From the NCBI RefSeq assembly GCF_947501405.1, contig NZ_CANMVK010000002.1, positions 992,001 through 1,056,000 on the forward strand: a stretch of 64,000 nucleotides of DNA, written 5' to 3'. This document shows, piece by piece, positions 45,631 to 54,858 of the stretch. The DNA is from an uncultured Hoeflea sp. Lineage in GTDB: Bacteria > Pseudomonadota > Alphaproteobacteria > Rhizobiales > Rhizobiaceae. The position numbers and the translations under genes are program-made. Each line of letters starts with the position of its first letter. The stretch's first letter is position 1. A model generated the notes under the pieces. It did not search any database and was not told the DNA's origin. It worked only from the letters and a program-made list of their open reading frames with translations.

Positions 45631-46405
45631 GACTGCCGTTGACCCGCCGCGCCGGCTAGGCCCGCTGGCGCTGATCGTCATCTTTGGCGCGCTTGTCGTG
45701 CTGCTGGCGCTCGGCACATGGCAGGTCCAGCGGCTGATCTGGAAAGAGGCGCTGCTGGCGGCGATCGACGAACGTCTTGAGGCCGAACCGGTCTTGGTTG
45801 ACGAGATCGTTGCCTTGAAAGCTGCGGGCGAGGACATCGAATACCGTCCGGTGCGGCTGAGCGGCCGGTTCCTGCACGACGACGAGCAGTTCTTCTTCGC
45901 CACCCACAAGGGCCGGAGCGGTTACTACGTCTACACGCCTTTCGTGCTTGATGGCGGCCGGCTGGTCTTCGTAAATCGCGGCTTTGTCGATCTTGATTCC
46001 AAGGACCCCGAGACCCGCGCCGAAGGCCAGGTTGACGGCATCGTCACGCTGGTGGGGCTGGCGCGCGATCGTCTTTCGAGCAAACCCTCCTGGATCGTTC
46101 CCGACAATGATCCCGCAGCCAACATCTTCTACTGGAAGGATATTGACGCGATGGCGGCAAATGCCGGCATCGCCGCCGCTAAGGATGACCTGATTGATGT
46201 CTTTGTCGATGCCGACGTCGCGCCCAACCCCGGAGGCCTGCCGATTGGCGGCGTCACCCGCATCGATCTGCCCAACAATCACCTGCAATATGTGATCACC
46301 TGGTACGGCCTGGCGCTGGCGCTGGTCGGGGTAACCGGAGTGATCTGGTGGCGCGGCCGCAATGCGGGCAAACCGTCCGGTCCGCGAACACCGCCACGGC
46401 CTTGA
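45623..46405 (+). CDS. SURF1 family oxidase assembly protein
   Basis: Inner-membrane protein that aids heme a insertion into cytochrome oxidase. The 260 residues have one membrane helix near each end (about 14-33 and 222-240) with a ~190-residue periplasmic part between, the classic SURF1 layout. Motifs are LGTWQVQRLIWKEALLAAID, EYRPVRLSGRFLHDDE, VFVNRGFVD, and the C-terminal NNHLQYVITWYGLA. Translation begins at a GTG (45623) inside the end of DUF983, indicating coupling. Confidence 0.93.
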   Translation: MAETAVDPPRRLGPLALIVIFGALVVLLALGTWQVQRLIWKEALLAAIDERLEAEPVLVDEIVALKAAGEDIEYRPVRLSGRFLHDDEQFFFATHKGRSGYYVYTPFVLDGGRLVFVNRGFVDLDSKDPETRAEGQVDGIVTLVGLARDRLSSKPSWIVPDNDPAANIFYWKDIDAMAANAGIAAAKDDLIDVFVDADVAPNPGGLPIGGVTRIDLPNNHLQYVITWYGLALALVGVTGVIWWRGRNAGKPSGPRTPPRP

Positions 46406-46459
46406 CAGGGCCGGGCGCGACACTGTCAAACAGGCATCCGACCGACCCCGGAGTAACTG

Positions 46460-47458
46460 ATGAACCGGCAACCCCTGACCATCCGTCTTTGCGGCCCCCG
46501 CGGCTTCTGCGCAGGCGTCGACCGCGCCATTCAGATCGTGGTGCTGGCGCTCAAGAAATACGGCGCACCGGTCTATGTCCGCCACGAAATCGTGCACAAC
46601 CGCTTCGTCGTCGAGGGGCTGGAGGCGCTGGGCGCGGTCTTTGTCGAGGAACTTGACGAAATCCCTGCCGAGCATCACGCACAGCCGGTGATCTTTTCAG
46701 CCCACGGTGTGCCCAAATCCGTGCCGGCCGATGCCGAGGCGCGCAAACTGTTTTATCTCGACGCCACCTGTCCGCTGGTCTCGAAGGTGCACAAACAGGC
46801 CATGCGGCACGAGCGGCTTGGCCGCCATGTGGTGTTGATCGGTCATCGCGGTCACCCTGAGGTTATCGGCACAATGGGGCAATTGCCGCATGGTGCCGTG
46901 ACACTGATCGAGACTGTCGCCGATGTCGACGCCTTCGAGCCCGCCGACCCGGCAGCGCTTGGCTATGTTACCCAGACCACCTTGTCGGTTGACGACACCG
47001 CCGATGTGATCGCCCGGCTTGCCGAACGATTTCCACTCATCACCGCGCCGGCGGCCGAATCGATCTGCTATGCGACCACCAACCGGCAGGAGGCGGTGAA
47101 ACAGGCAGCGCCCGGATGCGATCTGTTCGTGGTGGTTGGCGCGCCCAATTCCTCTAATTCCAAACGGCTGGTCGAAGTGGCGCTGAAAGCCGGTGCCAAA
47201 CGTTCGATCCTGTTGCAGCGCGCCCATGAGATCGACTGGGCCGACATCGGCGATATCGGCGTGCTTGGGCTGTCGGCCGGCGCCTCGGCGCCCGAGGTGG
47301 TGGTCGACGAGATCATCGAGGCCTTCAAGCAGCGCTTCGACGCCACCATCGTGCTCGCCGAAACCGTGCGCGAAACCGAGAATTTCCTGGTCAACCGCGA
47401 GCTTCGCGACGTCGAACTGACCAGCGCCGACATGGCGTTTGTCAACGGAGCGCGCTGA
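46460..47458 (+). CDS. ispH: 4-hydroxy-3-methylbut-2-enyl diphosphate reductase
   Basis: [4Fe-4S] enzyme that makes IPP and DMAPP in the last MEP-pathway step. The 332 residues contain the three cluster cysteines in [13 protein letters not shown] (C17), [14 protein letters not shown] and [45 protein letters not shown] and [11 protein letters not shown] complete the set. Length is standard. It lies 54 bp after SURF1 and 2 bp before thrB. Confidence 0.97.
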   Translation: MNRQPLTIRLCGPRGFCAGVDRAIQIVVLALKKYGAPVYVRHEIVHNRFVVEGLEALGAVFVEELDEIPAEHHAQPVIFSAHGVPKSVPADAEARKLFYLDATCPLVSKVHKQAMRHERLGRHVVLIGHRGHPEVIGTMGQLPHGAVTLIETVADVDAFEPADPAALGYVTQTTLSVDDTADVIARLAERFPLITAPAAESICYATTNRQEAVKQAAPGCDLFVVVGAPNSSNSKRLVEVALKAGAKRSILLQRAHEIDWADIGDIGVLGLSAGASAPEVVVDEIIEAFKQRFDATIVLAETVRETENFLVNRELRDVELTSADMAFVNGAR

Positions 47459-47460
47459 GC

Positions 47461-48441
47461 ATGGCGGTCTACACCGATATCAACGAGGATCAACTCAAGG
47501 CCTTTCTGGCCGAGTATGACGTGGGCACGCTGCTGTCTTACAAAGGCATCGCGGAAGGCGTGGAGAACTCGAATTTTCTGCTGCGCACCACCGGCGGCAC
47601 GTTCATTCTCACGCTTTATGAAAAGCGCGTCGCGCCGGAAGACCTGCCGTTTTTCCTGGGATTGATGGATCATCTGTCGCAAAAGGGCTTGAGCTGCCCG
47701 CTGCCGGTCACCCGCCGCGATGGCGGCAATCTCGGCGAACTTGCTGGCCGTCCGGCGGCGATGATCTCCTTTCTCGACGGGGCCTGGCTGCGTAAGCCGC
47801 AAGCCCATCATTGCCGCGAAGTCGGTCGGGCTCTTGCGGCCATGCATGTTGCGGCCAGCGATTTTCCGATCCGCAGAGAAAATGCCCTGGCGATTGGCGG
47901 ATGGCGGCCGCTGTGGACCCTCTCGCGTGATCGCGCCGACGAGATCCAGCCCGGCCTGAAGGACGAAATCGACCTCCAGCTGGATACGCTTGAATCCGCC
48001 TGGCCTGAAAGGTTGCCGGAAGGCGTCATCCACGCCGATCTGTTTCCGGACAATGTGTTTTTCATCGAGGACCGGCTGTCGGGCCTGATCGATTTCTATT
48101 TCGCCTGCGACGACGTGCTGGCCTATGACATCGCCATCTGTCTCAATGCCTGGTGCTTCGAGGCCGACGGCGCCTTCAACCTCACCAAGGGCATGGCGCT
48201 GATTGATGGCTATGAGGCCGTGCGTCCGCTTGCTAGCGCCGAGGCTGAAGCGTTGCCTCTGCTCGCCCGTGGCGCGGCGCTGCGCTTCCTGCTGACCCGC
48301 CTGCATGACTGGCTGATCACGCCCGAAGGCGCGCTGGTGGTCAAGAAGGATCCGCTCGAATATCTGCGCAAACTGCGCTTTCACGGCCAGATCGGTTCCA
48401 GCGTCGAATACGGTCTGCGCGATATGGAGCGGGCATCTTGA
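47461..48441 (+). CDS. thrB: Homoserine kinase (ThrB, APH-like type)
   Basis: Phosphorylates homoserine for threonine synthesis. The 326 residues belong to the aminoglycoside-phosphotransferase-like ThrB found in alphaproteobacteria and pseudomonads, not the GHMP-kinase type. Signatures are [20 protein letters not shown], the Brenner-type loop [13 protein letters not shown] (catalytic D) and [19 protein letters not shown] (metal-binding D). The start is 2 bp after ispH; the stop overlaps the rnhA start codon. thrC is coded separately near 57 kb. Confidence 0.95.
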   Translation: MAVYTDINEDQLKAFLAEYDVGTLLSYKGIAEGVENSNFLLRTTGGTFILTLYEKRVAPEDLPFFLGLMDHLSQKGLSCPLPVTRRDGGNLGELAGRPAAMISFLDGAWLRKPQAHHCREVGRALAAMHVAASDFPIRRENALAIGGWRPLWTLSRDRADEIQPGLKDEIDLQLDTLESAWPERLPEGVIHADLFPDNVFFIEDRLSGLIDFYFACDDVLAYDIAICLNAWCFEADGAFNLTKGMALIDGYEAVRPLASAEAEALPLLARGAALRFLLTRLHDWLITPEGALVVKKDPLEYLRKLRFHGQIGSSVEYGLRDMERAS

Positions 48442-48908
48442 AGCGCGTTGAAGTGTTTACCGACGGGGCCTGCTCGGGTAATCCCGGACCTGGCGGCTGG
48501 GGTGCGATCCTGCGTTACGGCGAAGTCGTCAAGGAGATGTCCGGCGGCGAGGCCGAAACCACCAACAATCGCATGGAACTGATGGCGGCGATCTCGGCGC
48601 TGAACGCGCTCAAGGGCGCCTGCCACGTTGATCTCTACACCGACAGCAAATATGTCATGGACGGCATCTCCAAATGGATCTTCGGCTGGAAGAAGAATGG
48701 CTGGCGCACCGCTGACAAGAAGCCGGTCAAGAATGCCGAATTGTGGCAGGCGCTGGATCAGGCCAATCAGAGCCACCAGGTGAAATGGCACTGGGTCAAG
48801 GGTCATGCCGGTCATCCGGAAAACGAACGTGCCGATGAGCTGGCGCGCGCCGGCATGGAGCCCTTCAAAACCAAAACGGCGCCCCGGAAGGGCGCCGCTT
48901 CGGCATAA
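48438..48908 (+). CDS. rnhA: Ribonuclease HI
   Basis: Cuts the RNA strand of RNA-DNA hybrids. The 156 residues have the full catalytic set D9 ([12 protein letters not shown]), E47 (NNRMELMA), D69 (LYTDSKYVM), H123 and D133 ([16 protein letters not shown]). Start codon TTG at 48438 overlaps the thrB TGA (TTGA), so translation is coupled. The order ispH-thrB-rnhA is typical of rhizobia. The last codons form a hairpin that may act as terminator. Confidence 0.96.
   Translation: MKRVEVFTDGACSGNPGPGGWGAILRYGEVVKEMSGGEAETTNNRMELMAAISALNALKGACHVDLYTDSKYVMDGISKWIFGWKKNGWRTADKKPVKNAELWQALDQANQSHQVKWHWVKGHAGHPENERADELARAGMEPFKTKTAPRKGAASA
48877..48897. terminator. Terminator-like hairpin inside the rnhA 3' end
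   Basis: Perfect 8-bp stem CGGCGCCC/GGGCGCCG with a 5-base loop, flanked by AAAA upstream and CTT downstream, within the last rnhA codons. Convergent peroxiredoxin ends at 48924, so a hairpin here could serve both genes, reading AAAA as T tract on the minus strand. Confidence 0.5.
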
Positions 48909-48923
48909 TCGCAAATTGACCGT

Positions 48924-49409
48924 TCAGAGCTGTTCAAGCATCGCCGCCGCGCCGGAGGTGACCGCCTCTCCGGGCGAATCCTCGATGTTGAGCGCCTTGA
49001 CCACGCCGTCCTCGACGACCATCGAATAGCGCTTGGAGCGAACGCCCAGTGTCCCGGCCGACAAATCCGTGTCCAGGCCAATCGCCTTGGTGAAGCCGGC
49101 ATCCCAGTCAGACAGGTAGCGCAGCTTGCCGCTGCCGTGTGTGGCCTTCTCCCAGGCCGCCATCACGAAGGCATCGTTGACCGAGATCACCGCGATCTCG
49201 TCGACTCCGCGGGCGAGAATAGCGTCACGGTTTTCCAGGTATCCCGGCAGATGGTTGAGATGGCAGGTCGGCGTAAACGCTCCCGGTACGGCGAACACGA
49301 CCACTTTCTTGCCGCCGAAAAGATCACCCGTCTTTACCTCCGCCATGCCGTCGGCGGTGGTTTCCTTGAAAGTTGCGTCTGGCAGTTTGTCCCCGATGGC
49401 GATTGTCAC
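48924..49409 (-). CDS. Peroxiredoxin (Prx5 / AhpC-TSA class)
   Basis: Thiol peroxidase that reduces hydrogen and organic peroxides with glutathione/glutaredoxin or thioredoxin. The 161 residues show the Prx5 peroxidatic motif VPGAFTPTCHLNHLPGY with C49, then VDEIAVISVNDAFVMAAW and SDWDAGFTKAIGL, ending GAAAMLEQL. No resolving cysteine is evident, which fits the one-cysteine type. Start is a GTG at 49409 with GGGAG seven bases upstream. Confidence 0.94.
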   Translation of the reverse strand: MTIAIGDKLPDATFKETTADGMAEVKTGDLFGGKKVVVFAVPGAFTPTCHLNHLPGYLENRDAILARGVDEIAVISVNDAFVMAAWEKATHGSGKLRYLSDWDAGFTKAIGLDTDLSAGTLGVRSKRYSMVVEDGVVKALNIEDSPGEAVTSGAAAMLEQL

Positions 49410-49506
49410 GATGGTGCTCCCTTGCTGACCATGAACCTACCCGTTGCACATAGGTTGAGACGCACTGATTTCGAGGGGGCATTCGCAAAAACCCGCAAAA
49501 TCAGAC

Positions 49507-50385
49507 CTATTCTCCGTGCGGGCCGGCGTCCATCAGGCGCGCGCCCATCGCCCGTTGTCCCAGTGTGATCACGGCATCAATCGTCGCGGGGTCGAGCGGC
49601 CCGGCATTTGCAGGCAACCGTTCCACATCGACGCGCCAATGCGCCTGCCCGCCCTCATCGGCAACCAGCACCGGTTGGGCAAAGGCCGAGCCTTCGGGAC
49701 CGGCGACAAACAGTTGCGGTGCCGCGCCACCGGGACGGAAGGCCGGCAGCCTGGCGACGATCTCGATCCGGCTTTGATCATCAGCCACCGAGGCGCGCTC
49801 AAGTCCGAAATCCTGACCTGCCGCCTCCGGAAGCGTCGCCATGGCCTCGGTGATCATCGATTTTGATCGGTCCGACGTTAAGCTTTCGGCCGGCAGATCG
49901 ACGCTCAGCTCGGCCTGGAACGGCACGCAGATCTTTTCGCAGATTCCGATGAAGGCCATCGCCTTCACCTCCGCGGCGCCCGGCATGGTGCGGCGCAGCT
50001 GAAGTGGAAACCGTACCGAGGAGGTGTAGCCCGCCCAAACGGCGTAGCCGTCATCCACCCGCACCGGCGCGGGATATTTGAAGGCCTCAAGTGCCACGCC
50101 GCGGCTTTGCGAGAAGTCGAGTGTCGGCGGAATGCCGGCGCTGCCGGGATCGCGCCAATAGGTTTTCCAGCCCGGATCGAGCTCGATGTCGAGCAGGCCG
50201 AGGATCGCGCCGTCGGCGCGCGGCTCGGGGTCGATGACCAGCCGCATGCGCCCGCCTTCGGTCTCGGCCCAGTCGCTTTCGAGCGCCACGGCCGCGGGAA
50301 TCGCAACAAACAGACACAAAACAACACGAACAGCGACGTTCAAAATGGCGCGCGAAACCAGGATGGATAGTCCGGAATTGATCAT
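49507..50385 (-). CDS. DsbD-alpha-like (protein-disulfide reductase N-terminal) exported protein
   Basis: A 292-residue exported protein whose mature part matches the N-terminal domain of DsbD/ScsB-type thiol-disulfide reductases: LDPGWKTYWRDPGSAGIPP, VRFPLQLRRTMPGAAEVKA, and the two-cysteine motif GICEKICVPFQAELSVDL. The signal peptide is RAILNVAVRVVLCLFVAIPA, after an extended n-region. It lacks the DsbD membrane and thioredoxin domains, so it would need a partner such as CcdA or ScsB. In rhizobia it regularly sits between YqgE and the peroxiredoxin, as here, hinting at redox repair. Divergent from YqgE. Confidence 0.87.
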   Translation of the reverse strand: MINSGLSILVSRAILNVAVRVVLCLFVAIPAAVALESDWAETEGGRMRLVIDPEPRADGAILGLLDIELDPGWKTYWRDPGSAGIPPTLDFSQSRGVALEAFKYPAPVRVDDGYAVWAGYTSSVRFPLQLRRTMPGAAEVKAMAFIGICEKICVPFQAELSVDLPAESLTSDRSKSMITEAMATLPEAAGQDFGLERASVADDQSRIEIVARLPAFRPGGAAPQLFVAGPEGSAFAQPVLVADEGGQAHWRVDVERLPANAGPLDPATIDAVITLGQRAMGARLMDAGPHGE

Positions 50386-50539
50386 TGAAACACTCTACAG
50401 GATCAGCGGCTTACGAATCCAATCACACGCACCGCATACCGCGTCATTTTTCCGTGAGCACTCCTATTGCGCCCAAAGGACAAGCCGGCGGGCACAGCTT
50501 TGGCCTTTCCAATCCCTTAAAACTTGCTAGGCTCATCTC

Positions 50540-51169
50540 ATGTTCGGGATCGAGGACCACTTGTCCCGGCGGAAAAGGGGATGTCTGGACGGGCATTTTC
50601 TTCTCGCCATGCCGGGAATGAACGACGAGCGCTTCGAGCGCACGGTGATCTTCGTCTGCGCGCATTCCGAAGATGGCGCCATGGGCTTCATCCTCAACCG
50701 GCCGCAGCCGCTGAGTTTCGAAGACCTGGTCGAGAGTCTGGATCTCGACAGTCAGCAGCGCCGCAAGGCCGGCACATCATGCAAGCTCGGCATCAGCGAA
50801 TGCGCGCGGGATTTTCCCATTCAGTTCGGCGGCCCGGTCGATACCGGCCGCGGTTTCGTGCTGCATTCCGATGATTACATCAGCGAATCGACCATGCCGG
50901 TCAATGACGAGCTGTGCCTGACCGCCACCATCGACATCCTGCGCGCCATCAAGGAGGGCAGGGGTCCCGATCGCGGCATTATGCTGCTGGGATATGCCGG
51001 TTGGGGGCCTGGACAGCTCGAGGCCGAAATGGCGGCCAATTCCTGGCTCAGTTGCCCCGCGCGCGACGACATCGTGTTCGACCGGGATCATTTGACGAAA
51101 TACGACCGGGTGCTGGGACATATGGGCGTGAGCCCCGCGATGCTGTCGATCGAGGCCGGCCACGCCTGA
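50540..51169 (+). CDS. YqgE/AlgH family protein (DUF179)
   Basis: A 209-residue cytoplasmic protein of the conserved UPF0301/YqgE family with an unknown molecular role; AlgH in Pseudomonas is linked to alginate regulation. Family motifs are [52 protein letters not shown], and [20 protein letters not shown], all conserved. The N terminus has ~15 extra residues before the family core, usual in rhizobia. It converges on the EAL gene. Confidence 0.93.
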   Translation: MFGIEDHLSRRKRGCLDGHFLLAMPGMNDERFERTVIFVCAHSEDGAMGFILNRPQPLSFEDLVESLDLDSQQRRKAGTSCKLGISECARDFPIQFGGPVDTGRGFVLHSDDYISESTMPVNDELCLTATIDILRAIKEGRGPDRGIMLLGYAGWGPGQLEAEMAANSWLSCPARDDIVFDRDHLTKYDRVLGHMGVSPAMLSIEAGHA

Positions 51170-51244
51170 TCCCCGATGCATTTGTTCCGGCTGCCGACGC
51201 TGAAAGGGCCGGTGGTCGAAACAGACGAGGCTTTCGGACGATCC

Positions 51245-54208
51245 TTACGTCTTGGCGGCTGGAAACCGTTCCTTGAGCAGCTTTTGCACCGATTCGGCGC
51301 CGATCGGCGGGCCGAACAGAAAGCTCTGGCCGTAATCGCAGCCCATCTCCGACAATTTGATCGCGTCATCTTCCGATGCCACGCCCTCGGCCACCACCTT
51401 CATCTCGAGCTGTTTGGCCAGATTGACGATCGAGCGGATCAGGATGTCACCCTTGTCGGACTGATCCACCACCAGCGATTTGTCGATCTTGATTGTCCGG
51501 AACGGGAAACGGGTGAGGTAGGCAAGCGAGGAGTGGCCGGTGCCAAAATCATCCAGCGTCAGCCCGATGCCGGCATCCGCCAACCGCGACAGCGTCATCA
51601 GCGCCTGTTGCGGATTGTGCATGACCAGCGTCTCGGTGAGCTCCAGCCGGAACCGGGACGGGTCGCAGCGCGAGGCCGAGATCGCCTTGATCACGTCATT
51701 GCACAAATCGCTCTTGAGCAGTTGCGCGCTCGAAAGATTGACTGACATGAACACCGGAAGCTCACCGACTTTCTCCTGCCACTGCGCCAGATCGTCGGCC
51801 GATTGCTTGAGCGAGTACATGCCCAGTTCCAAGATCAGATCGGAGGTTTCGGCGACCGGGATGAACTCCGAGGGCGGAACCGTGCCGCGTTTGGGGTCTT
51901 CCCAGCGCAACAGCGCCTCAAAGCCTGCGATTTCGGCATCCTTGAGCTCGACGATCGGCTGGTAGACCAGCGTCAGCTCCTTGCGCTCCAGCGCCCGCCT
52001 AAGGTCGCTCTCAAGCCGCTGGCGATCGGAACCCACAGTCCGGAAGGCAGGCCTGAACGGTTCGATCCGGTCGCCGCCAAATCGCTTGGCCTGATACATG
52101 GCAAGCTCCGCGTCCTTGATCAGGTCCTCGGGCACCGCATCGCTTTCCACCCAGGTTACCAGCCCGATCGAGGCGGTCAGGCGGATGTCCTGTCCGGCGA
52201 AATCGATCGGCGCGGAAATCGCCTTGGAAATGGCTTCGGCCAGAGCCGCCACCTTGACCGCATCCTGCTCGGACACCAGCACCAGGCCAAACTGGTCACC
52301 CGACATCCGGGCCAGCGTGTCCTGCGGCTTGAGCAAGCGTTTCAATCGTCTTGTCAGCGCCAGCAAAATGGTGTCGCCCACCGACATGCCAAGCTTGTCA
52401 TTGACCTGCTTGAACCGGTCGAGATCGATCATGAACACGCTTGGCCGCACGTCCGGATTGCGCGCGGCGATGTGGATCATCGATTGCAGCCGGTCGACAA
52501 ACAATTGCCGGTTGGGAAGCCCGGTGAGATTGTCATGCACGGCGTCATGAAGCAGCCGGTCTTCGGACGTCTTCTGCTCGGTCACGTCCAAGATGGTGCC
52601 GACGCAGCGAATGACCTCGCCGTTGGAGCCCAGCACCGGACGGGCGCGCAGCGCCATCCAGTGGTAGTGCCCGTCCTCGGCGCGCATCCGGAACTGGTGG
52701 TTGAGCCGCCCCTTGCGATGCTCCAGCAGCACATCGAGCGTGGTGCGAAAGCGGTCGCGGTCATCGGCGTGGATGCGCGGCAGCCAGTTGCGCGCGGGCC
52801 CCGCCAGCGTACCGGGCGACAGCCCCAGTTGCGGCGACATGTCCGGAGATGTCACCACCCGGTCGCGGGTGACGTCCCAGTCCCAGACCGTGTCGCCGGA
52901 TCCGGCCAGCGCCATCGCCTGGCGCTCCATGTCGGAAAACAGCCCCTGATGATAGGCACCGCCGGCAAAGGCATGCTGCATCACCGTAAAGCCCATCAGC
53001 AACACGATCAGCACCAGGCCGCCGCCAAGTGCTGGCTGCACGATGTCGTTGGCCAGTTGTCCGGTCACGGTCACCCAGGCGCCAAACAGCCAGCACAGGA
53101 TCAGCGCCCAGGTCGGGATCAGCATCACCGCGCGGTCGTAGCGGTTGAAGCCCAGATAGGCGATCAGCGCCACGCCGGCGATCGCGGTGGCGGCAAACGA
53201 GATGCGCGCAATGCCCGAGGCCACCGGCGGATCATAGATCGCAACCGCGAACAACGCGCCAAGGCCCAGGATCCATGCCACGGTTACATAGGACAGGTTG
53301 GTGTGCCAGCGGTTGAGATTGAGATAGGTGAACAGGAACACCACAAGCCCGGTGGCAAGCAGCACTTCGGTTCCCGCGCGCCAGATCCGCTCATCGCCCG
53401 GGGTCACGATGATCAGCTTGGACAAAAATCCGAAATCCACCGAAACATAGGCGAGCACCGCCCAGGCCAGCGCCGCCGTTGCCGGCAGCATCGATGTTCC
53501 CTTGACCACGAACAGGATGGTCAGAAATACCGCCAGCAGGCCGGCGATGCCAAGCACCACGCCGCGATAAAGCGTATAGGCGTTGACCGTGTCCTTGTAG
53601 GCCTCGGGCTCCCACAGATAGATCTGCGGCAGATCGGGCGCGGCAAGTTCGGCCACGAAGGTGATCACCGTCCCCGGATTGAGGGTGATGCTGAACACGT
53701 CGTCTTCGCTGCTTTCAATCCGGTCGAGCGCAAAGCCCTCGCTGGGGGTGATCCCCAGAATTCGCGCCGAACCCAGATCCGGCCACAGCATTCCCGAATC
53801 CACCAGCCTGAAATGCGGCGCCACGATCAACCGGTCGATCTGCTCATCGGTCACATTGGCAAGCGCGAACACCGCCCAGTCACCCGAATGCTGCGGTGAA
53901 CTGGCGCGCACCTCGATACGCCGGACGATGCCATCGGCGCCGGCCGCAGTCGAAACCTGGAAGGCCTCGCCGCGCCGCCGGTGTATCTCGGTGGTCGCGG
54001 TCAGGTCGAGCGCGGTGTCCTCGCGGCCGATTTTCACCGGCTCGATCGCCTGCGCCTCGCCGCTATCGGCTATCAGCATGACTGCGGCGATCAGGCCAAG
54101 CATGGCAAAGCTCGCGAGGCAGCGGACAGGCGCGCCAAGCGTCGCCGCCACACCGCGCCTGAGCGCGTCGCTGCGCCTGACTGAATTGAAACCGAACATG
54201 CCTGTCAT
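51245..54208 (-). CDS. Membrane 7TM-PAS-GGDEF-EAL protein, probable c-di-GMP phosphodiesterase
   Basis: A 987-residue sensor. Order: signal or first helix (~30-55); periplasmic sensor domain (~56-215) of 7TMR-DISM type; seven membrane helices (~220-425); PAS domain (~440-560, GDTVWDWDVTRDRVV, with PAC end RCVGTILDVTEQK); GGDEF domain (~570-725) whose motif is S636-G-D-Q-F640 instead of GGDEF; EAL domain (~740-985). The EAL catalytic set looks complete: E764 in FEALLRW, the asparagine in SVNLSSAQ, the acidic pair in ELTETLVM, LDDFGTGHSSLAYL, KIDKSLV and VAEGV. It is likely a phosphodiesterase with a non-cyclase GGDEF domain that may sense GTP. Its ATG overlaps the GNAT stop by four bases. Confidence 0.9.
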   Translation of the reverse strand: MTGMFGFNSVRRSDALRRGVAATLGAPVRCLASFAMLGLIAAVMLIADSGEAQAIEPVKIGREDTALDLTATTEIHRRRGEAFQVSTAAGADGIVRRIEVRASSPQHSGDWAVFALANVTDEQIDRLIVAPHFRLVDSGMLWPDLGSARILGITPSEGFALDRIESSEDDVFSITLNPGTVITFVAELAAPDLPQIYLWEPEAYKDTVNAYTLYRGVVLGIAGLLAVFLTILFVVKGTSMLPATAALAWAVLAYVSVDFGFLSKLIIVTPGDERIWRAGTEVLLATGLVVFLFTYLNLNRWHTNLSYVTVAWILGLGALFAVAIYDPPVASGIARISFAATAIAGVALIAYLGFNRYDRAVMLIPTWALILCWLFGAWVTVTGQLANDIVQPALGGGLVLIVLLMGFTVMQHAFAGGAYHQGLFSDMERQAMALAGSGDTVWDWDVTRDRVVTSPDMSPQLGLSPGTLAGPARNWLPRIHADDRDRFRTTLDVLLEHRKGRLNHQFRMRAEDGHYHWMALRARPVLGSNGEVIRCVGTILDVTEQKTSEDRLLHDAVHDNLTGLPNRQLFVDRLQSMIHIAARNPDVRPSVFMIDLDRFKQVNDKLGMSVGDTILLALTRRLKRLLKPQDTLARMSGDQFGLVLVSEQDAVKVAALAEAISKAISAPIDFAGQDIRLTASIGLVTWVESDAVPEDLIKDAELAMYQAKRFGGDRIEPFRPAFRTVGSDRQRLESDLRRALERKELTLVYQPIVELKDAEIAGFEALLRWEDPKRGTVPPSEFIPVAETSDLILELGMYSLKQSADDLAQWQEKVGELPVFMSVNLSSAQLLKSDLCNDVIKAISASRCDPSRFRLELTETLVMHNPQQALMTLSRLADAGIGLTLDDFGTGHSSLAYLTRFPFRTIKIDKSLVVDQSDKGDILIRSIVNLAKQLEMKVVAEGVASEDDAIKLSEMGCDYGQSFLFGPPIGAESVQKLLKERFPAAKT

Positions 54209-54828
54209 TCACCGGATCCGGAGCTTTTGCCGCGTCTGGAAGGCCAATCCTCGGCGATCAGCGCATACAGCAGATGATCGCGCCATGCGCCATTGATTTT
54301 CAGATAACCGTTCAAGTATCCCTCGCGCCGAAACCCGACGTTTTCAAGGAGGCGCTGGCTCCTTGCATTGTCCGGAATACAGGCCGCCTCTATCCGGTGC
54401 AACCGCATCCTGTCAAACACATGGGGAACCAGAGCATGAAGCGCATCGCGCATAAGTCCTTTGCCCGCATGGCGTTCGCCCATCCAGTAGCCCAGCATGC
54501 AGCTTTGTGCCGCACCGCGGCGGATCGCGCCGAGCGTAATCCCGCCCGCAAGCTCGCCGGTGGAATTGAGACAGACGAAAAGCGCCAATGACTGACCGGC
54601 CTCGCGATCGGTATCATAGCGGCGGATGCGATGGCGGAACGCGGAACGGGTCAGGTCGTCATCCGCCCAGCGTGGTTCCCATGGTTCAAGAAAGGCGCGG
54701 CTTTCGGCGCGCAACCGGCTCCACTCGCCATGATCGCCGGCCACCGGATAGCGCAGCCAGACCCGTTTCCCGTCAAGCCGGAAGGCTTTTTCTGTCCGGC
54801 TGCGGAAGCGAAACATCGGCGATGCCAT
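54205..54828 (-). CDS. GNAT N-acetyltransferase, RimJ/RimL-like
   Basis: A 207-residue acetyl-CoA transferase of the RimJ/RimL branch, which acetylates ribosomal-protein N termini or small amines. Motifs are VWLRYPVAGDHGEWSRLR at the start, LGYWMGERHAGKGLMRDALH for acetyl-CoA binding, and RIEAACIPDNARSQRLLENV followed by GFRREGYLNGYLKING. It lies between the M16 protease gene (30 bp) and the EAL gene (ATGA overlap), in an apparent operon behind thrC. Target unknown. Confidence 0.92.
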   Translation of the reverse strand: MASPMFRFRSRTEKAFRLDGKRVWLRYPVAGDHGEWSRLRAESRAFLEPWEPRWADDDLTRSAFRHRIRRYDTDREAGQSLALFVCLNSTGELAGGITLGAIRRGAAQSCMLGYWMGERHAGKGLMRDALHALVPHVFDRMRLHRIEAACIPDNARSQRLLENVGFRREGYLNGYLKINGAWRDHLLYALIAEDWPSRRGKSSGSGE

Positions 54829-54858
54829 GCCCGATAATCCCCGACCTTCCTAGAGCCT

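Noticed and set aside
43549-45909. 786-residue open frame on the minus strand
   Set aside because: It lies antisense to the 49-residue gene end, ctaG, ctaE, DUF983 and SURF1, all clear families. Long antisense frames are expected at this GC content, and the protein looks like random H/R/D/Q-rich sequence.
51803-53899. 698-residue open frame on the plus strand
   Set aside because: Antisense to the GGDEF/EAL gene, with composition typical of reverse frames and no domain.
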